Positions 61,814-64,000 of a stretch of 64,000 nt of DNA are shown piece by piece. The DNA comes from [Muricauda] lutisoli (nom. illeg.). Lineage in GTDB: Bacteria > Bacteroidota > Bacteroidia > Flavobacteriales > Flavobacteriaceae. Location of the stretch: NCBI RefSeq assembly GCF_017313105.1, contig NZ_JAFLND010000003.1, positions 248,001 through 312,000 of the forward strand. Reading direction: 5' to 3'. A model generated the notes under the pieces. The model saw only the letters and a list, made by a program, of their open reading frames with translations, did not search any database and was not told the DNA's origin. The position numbers and the translations under genes were made by a program. Position 1 is the stretch's first letter; the number at the start of each line of letters is the position of its first letter.

Positions 61814-62845
61814 ATGAAAAAAAAGACCAACATATTGCTGATATATACCGGGGGTACCATCGGTATGGTAAAGGATTATAAAACCGGCGCGCTCAAGGCG
61901 TTCAATTTTGATGAACTGGTAAAGAATATTCCAGAGTTGAAACAATTGGACTGTAACCTAAGGGGCGTGTCATTCGATGATCCCATAGACTCCTCCAATA
62001 TGAATCCGCATTATTGGGCGGTCATTGCATCCATTATAGAGGAGCATTATGAGGATAATGATGGTTTTGTGGTGCTTCATGGCAGTGATACCATGAGTTA
62101 TTCTGCATCGGCATTGAGCTTTATGTTGGAAAATTTGCAGAAGCCGGTTATCTTCACGGGCTCTCAATTGCCCATAGGTGATTTGCGCACCGATGCCAAG
62201 GAGAACCTGATTACTTCCATCGAGATTGCTGCACTTCAGAAAAAAGGGAAACCGGTATTGCAGGAAGTGGGGCTGTATTTTGAATACAAACTTTATAGAG
62301 GGAACCGCACCACCAAGATAAATGCCGAACATTTTGAGGCTTTTGATTCATTGAACTATCCACCTTTGGTGGAATCGGGTGTTCACTTAAAGGTGCATCA
62401 TAACTATTTGATCAAGAAAGTGACCAAAAACAAGTCGTTGCAGGTCCATAAAAAAATGGACAATCGGGTGGCCATACTAAAGTTATTTCCCGGAATCAAC
62501 CAAAATGTACTGCAATCAGTCCTTGCTATTCCCGATTTAAAGGCATTGATTTTGGAAACCTATGGTGCGGGGAACGCTCCTATGGACGAATGGTTTCTGA
62601 ATGCGATAAAAAAATCAGTGGAAAATGGATTGCACATAATCAATGTGACACAATGCTCGGGAGGAAGTGTTTTTATGGGGCATTACGAGACCAGTGAAAA
62701 ACTCAGGGAGATGCAACTGGTTAACGGCAAGGATATTACAACCGAGGCTGCTGTTACAAAGGCGATGTACCTATTGGGGACAGGGGTTCCCGACAAATTG
62801 TTCAAGACAATTTTCGAGACGCCACTTCGTGGTGAAATGGTGTAA
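61814..62845 (+). CDS. ansA: Type I L-asparaginase
   Basis: The 343-residue enzyme hydrolyses asparagine to aspartate and ammonia. It has the first catalytic motif IYTGGTIGMV (T12 and T15) and the second VLHGSDTMSYSASAL (Asp, with the Thr of SDTM). No signal peptide precedes the motif, so it is the cytoplasmic type I form. It is co-transcribed with tatD. Confidence 0.93.
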   Translation: MKKKTNILLIYTGGTIGMVKDYKTGALKAFNFDELVKNIPELKQLDCNLRGVSFDDPIDSSNMNPHYWAVIASIIEEHYEDNDGFVVLHGSDTMSYSASALSFMLENLQKPVIFTGSQLPIGDLRTDAKENLITSIEIAALQKKGKPVLQEVGLYFEYKLYRGNRTTKINAEHFEAFDSLNYPPLVESGVHLKVHHNYLIKKVTKNKSLQVHKKMDNRVAILKLFPGINQNVLQSVLAIPDLKALILETYGAGNAPMDEWFLNAIKKSVENGLHIINVTQCSGGSVFMGHYETSEKLREMQLVNGKDITTEAAVTKAMYLLGTGVPDKLFKTIFETPLRGEMV

Positions 62846-62911
62846 AATTAACGCTTCAAATTTCTATAACTAATTATTTTTTTGTTTATTGGTCGCCCTA
62901 AATGAAACAAT

Positions 62912-62999
62912 AGAGAGGTGGCCGAGTGGTCGAAGGCGCACGCCTGGAAAGTGTGTATACACCAAAAGTGTATCGAGGGTTCGAATCCCTTCCTCTCTG
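62912..62999 (+). tRNA. tRNA-Ser (anticodon GGA)
   Basis: Acceptor AGAGAGG (62912-62918) pairs with CCTCTCT (62992-62998) with discriminator G at 62999. The D-arm GGCCGAGTGGTCGAAGGC is class II, the anticodon loop CTGGAAA has GGA at 62946-62948, a long variable arm (GTATACACCAAAAGTGTATC) pairs internally, and GGTTCGAATCC is the T arm. CCA is not encoded. Confidence 0.96.
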
Positions 63000-63034
63000 C
63001 AAGGTATTTTAGTTTTTCTATTATAAAATTTTTA

Positions 63035-63042
63035 TATCTTTA
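63035..63042 (+). promoter_or_regulatory. -7 box of the exbB operon
   Basis: TATCTTTA (TAnnTTT with final A) predicts transcription near 63047, 31 bases before the ATG at 63078. Confidence 0.4.
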
Positions 63043-63077
63043 ACATTATTAACTAACTAAATTTAAGTTTAAGTAAA

Positions 63078-63806
63078 ATGAAAAAAATATCCTTTACTCT
63101 GGCGGCTGCCGGAATGTTTGTGATGGGAACTACAACTGCATCTGCAGCAATGTTGCAAGAAGAAGCTGAAGCCAGCAAAGGTTTCACCCAAGTGTTAAAA
63201 GAGCAATTTATCCAAGGGGGTCCTGCCTTTATGGGTATTGTACTTCTATGTTTGATCTTGGGATTGGCTGTAGCCATCGAAAGAATTATTTATTTGAATT
63301 TGGCAACTACAAATTCCACTAAGTTGAAACAACAAGTTGAGGACGCCTTGACTTCAGGTGGTGTTGAAGCTGCTAAAGAAGTTTGTAGAAACACTAAAGG
63401 ACCTGTTGCTTCTATCTACTACCAAGGATTGGATAGAGTTGATGAAGGAATCGAGTCTGCTGAAAAAGCTGTAGTTGCATACGGTGGTGTTCAAATGGGT
63501 CAATTGGAGAAAAATGTTTCTTGGTTGTCTTTGTTTATCGCTATTGCTCCCATGCTTGGGTTCATGGGTACGGTAATCGGTATGATTCAGGCCTTCCAGA
63601 AAATTGCTGCTGTAGGTAACTTGAGTGCTTCCTTGATTGCAGGTGATATCCAGGTAGCGTTGTTAACAACCGTATTCGGTTTGATCACAGCGATTATCCT
63701 TCAGATTTTCTATAACTATATTATTGCTAAAATCGATAGTATCGTAAATGACATGGAAGACAGCTCAATTGCATTGATTGACATGTTGGCTGCCCATAAG
63801 AAATAA
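63078..63806 (+). CDS. exbB: ExbB/TolQ/MotA-family proton channel protein
   Basis: The 242-residue protein has a hydrophobic N-terminal segment (MKKISFTLAAAGMFVMG ending ASAA) that may be a cleaved signal, then the classic three-helix ExbB layout: FMGIVLLCLILGLAVAIERI, then the long cytoplasmic loop, LSLFIAIAPMLGFMGTVIGM and IQVALLTTVFGLITAIILQIF. The GTVIGMI and TTxxGL motifs are typical. ExbB powers TonB for the outer-membrane receptors. It is followed by a membrane protein that runs off the window. Confidence 0.93.
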   Translation: MKKISFTLAAAGMFVMGTTTASAAMLQEEAEASKGFTQVLKEQFIQGGPAFMGIVLLCLILGLAVAIERIIYLNLATTNSTKLKQQVEDALTSGGVEAAKEVCRNTKGPVASIYYQGLDRVDEGIESAEKAVVAYGGVQMGQLEKNVSWLSLFIAIAPMLGFMGTVIGMIQAFQKIAAVGNLSASLIAGDIQVALLTTVFGLITAIILQIFYNYIIAKIDSIVNDMEDSSIALIDMLAAHKK

Positions 63807-63832
63807 TTACGAATTAAAAACTATCGAGAATC

Positions 63833-64000
63833 ATGAATAAAATAGTAAAAATATTACTCATCGTCATCGGATTGGTTGCAGCCGTTCTTTGGTTCTCTCT
63901 TCCGTCTGCCGATGATCCAGGTGCCATAAACAGTGGATCAATGAACTTCATGTTCATCATTATGTACATCTTGTTGGCTATTGCAGTTGTAACTTCAGTA
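63833..64000 (+). CDS. Small membrane protein after exbB (3' end outside window)
   Basis: From ATG 63833 the visible 56 residues read MNKIVKILLIVIGLVAAVLW, then a short linker and a second helix (MNFMFIIMYILLAIAVVTSV). It matches the small membrane protein often found between exbB and exbD in flavobacteria; the exbD genes would lie beyond the edge. Function is unknown. Confidence 0.75.
   Translation, partial: MNKIVKILLIVIGLVAAVLWFSLPSADDPGAINSGSMNFMFIIMYILLAIAVVTSV

Noticed and set aside
1..64000. CRISPR arrays, insertion sequences, prophage, rRNA
   Set aside because: No regularly spaced repeats, transposase, integrase, phage structural genes or rRNA sequence were found by eye.

Overview
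The window looks like ordinary chromosome of a marine-type member of the Flavobacteriaceae (phylum Bacteroidota); the genus cannot be fixed from sequence reading alone. The basis is the mix of families: a fused CcoNO cbb3 oxidase with single-haem CcoP, DUF4407/DUF4230/DUF4260/DUF2490 proteins, BlaI-M56 pairs, TonB-C domain proteins and an ExbB followed by a small membrane protein. Promoters carry the Bacteroidota -7 box TAnnTTTG, Shine-Dalgarno sequences are absent, genes are densely packed, and CCA is not encoded in the two tRNAs. No phage, insertion sequence, integron, rRNA or CRISPR was seen.

Layout. 1-2.0 kb: end of a LysR gene, a nitroreductase, DUF456. 2.1-7.6 kb: a His-rich small protein with a TonB-dependent receptor, then a BlaI repressor and an M56 (BlaR1-type) membrane protease carrying two nearly identical TonB-C domains, then a lipoprotein with a decayed version of that domain. 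7.6-13.7 kb: ruvC, hemW, a cyclase-family hydrolase and a run of small conserved genes ending in a membrane-anchored MutS-like ATPase. 13.7-17.1 kb (minus): DUF4407 and a second BlaI-M56 pair. 17.1-22.7 kb: PhnA-like protein, M20 dipeptidase, tRNA-Leu(UAG), response regulator, PAS histidine kinase, PLP-dependent dehydratase/racemase. 22.7-49.7 kb: a low-oxygen block with a Crp/Fnr regulator, ccoI-ccoS-ccoNO-ccoQ-ccoP-ccoG-ccoH-safE, acetyl-CoA hydrolase/transferase, hemN, three tandem-domain universal stress proteins, a GCS2-CBS protein, an M14-type deacylase, TonB, DUF2490, ROK kinase, an SLC13 transporter, pckA, a 6-phosphofructokinase, a ribosome hibernation factor and a lipoprotein. 49.7-56.2 kb: sugar porter, Kdo transferase, DegT aminotransferase, galE, an unknown protein, a NagX-like acyltransferase. 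56.4-64 kb: sucA-sucB, an aspartic-protease-like protein, tatD, asparaginase, tRNA-Ser(GGA), exbB and the start of the next gene.

How the genes work together. The main result is a set of nine FNR-type palindromes (TGAY-N4-RTCA) in the 23.6-48.5 kb block. Nine of the ten promoters they define have the palindrome centre exactly 29.5 bp upstream of the first base of a TAnnTTTR-like -7 box; the tenth is at 30.5. One palindrome lies between the divergent fnr and ccoI genes and fits a promoter in each direction. This ties the oxidase, its assembly factors, anaerobic haem synthesis, stress proteins, envelope proteins and ribosome hibernation into one probable FNR regulon. The regulator has an unusual cysteine arrangement. 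A second theme is two BlaI-M56 modules, each with its own repeated operator overlapping the promoter.
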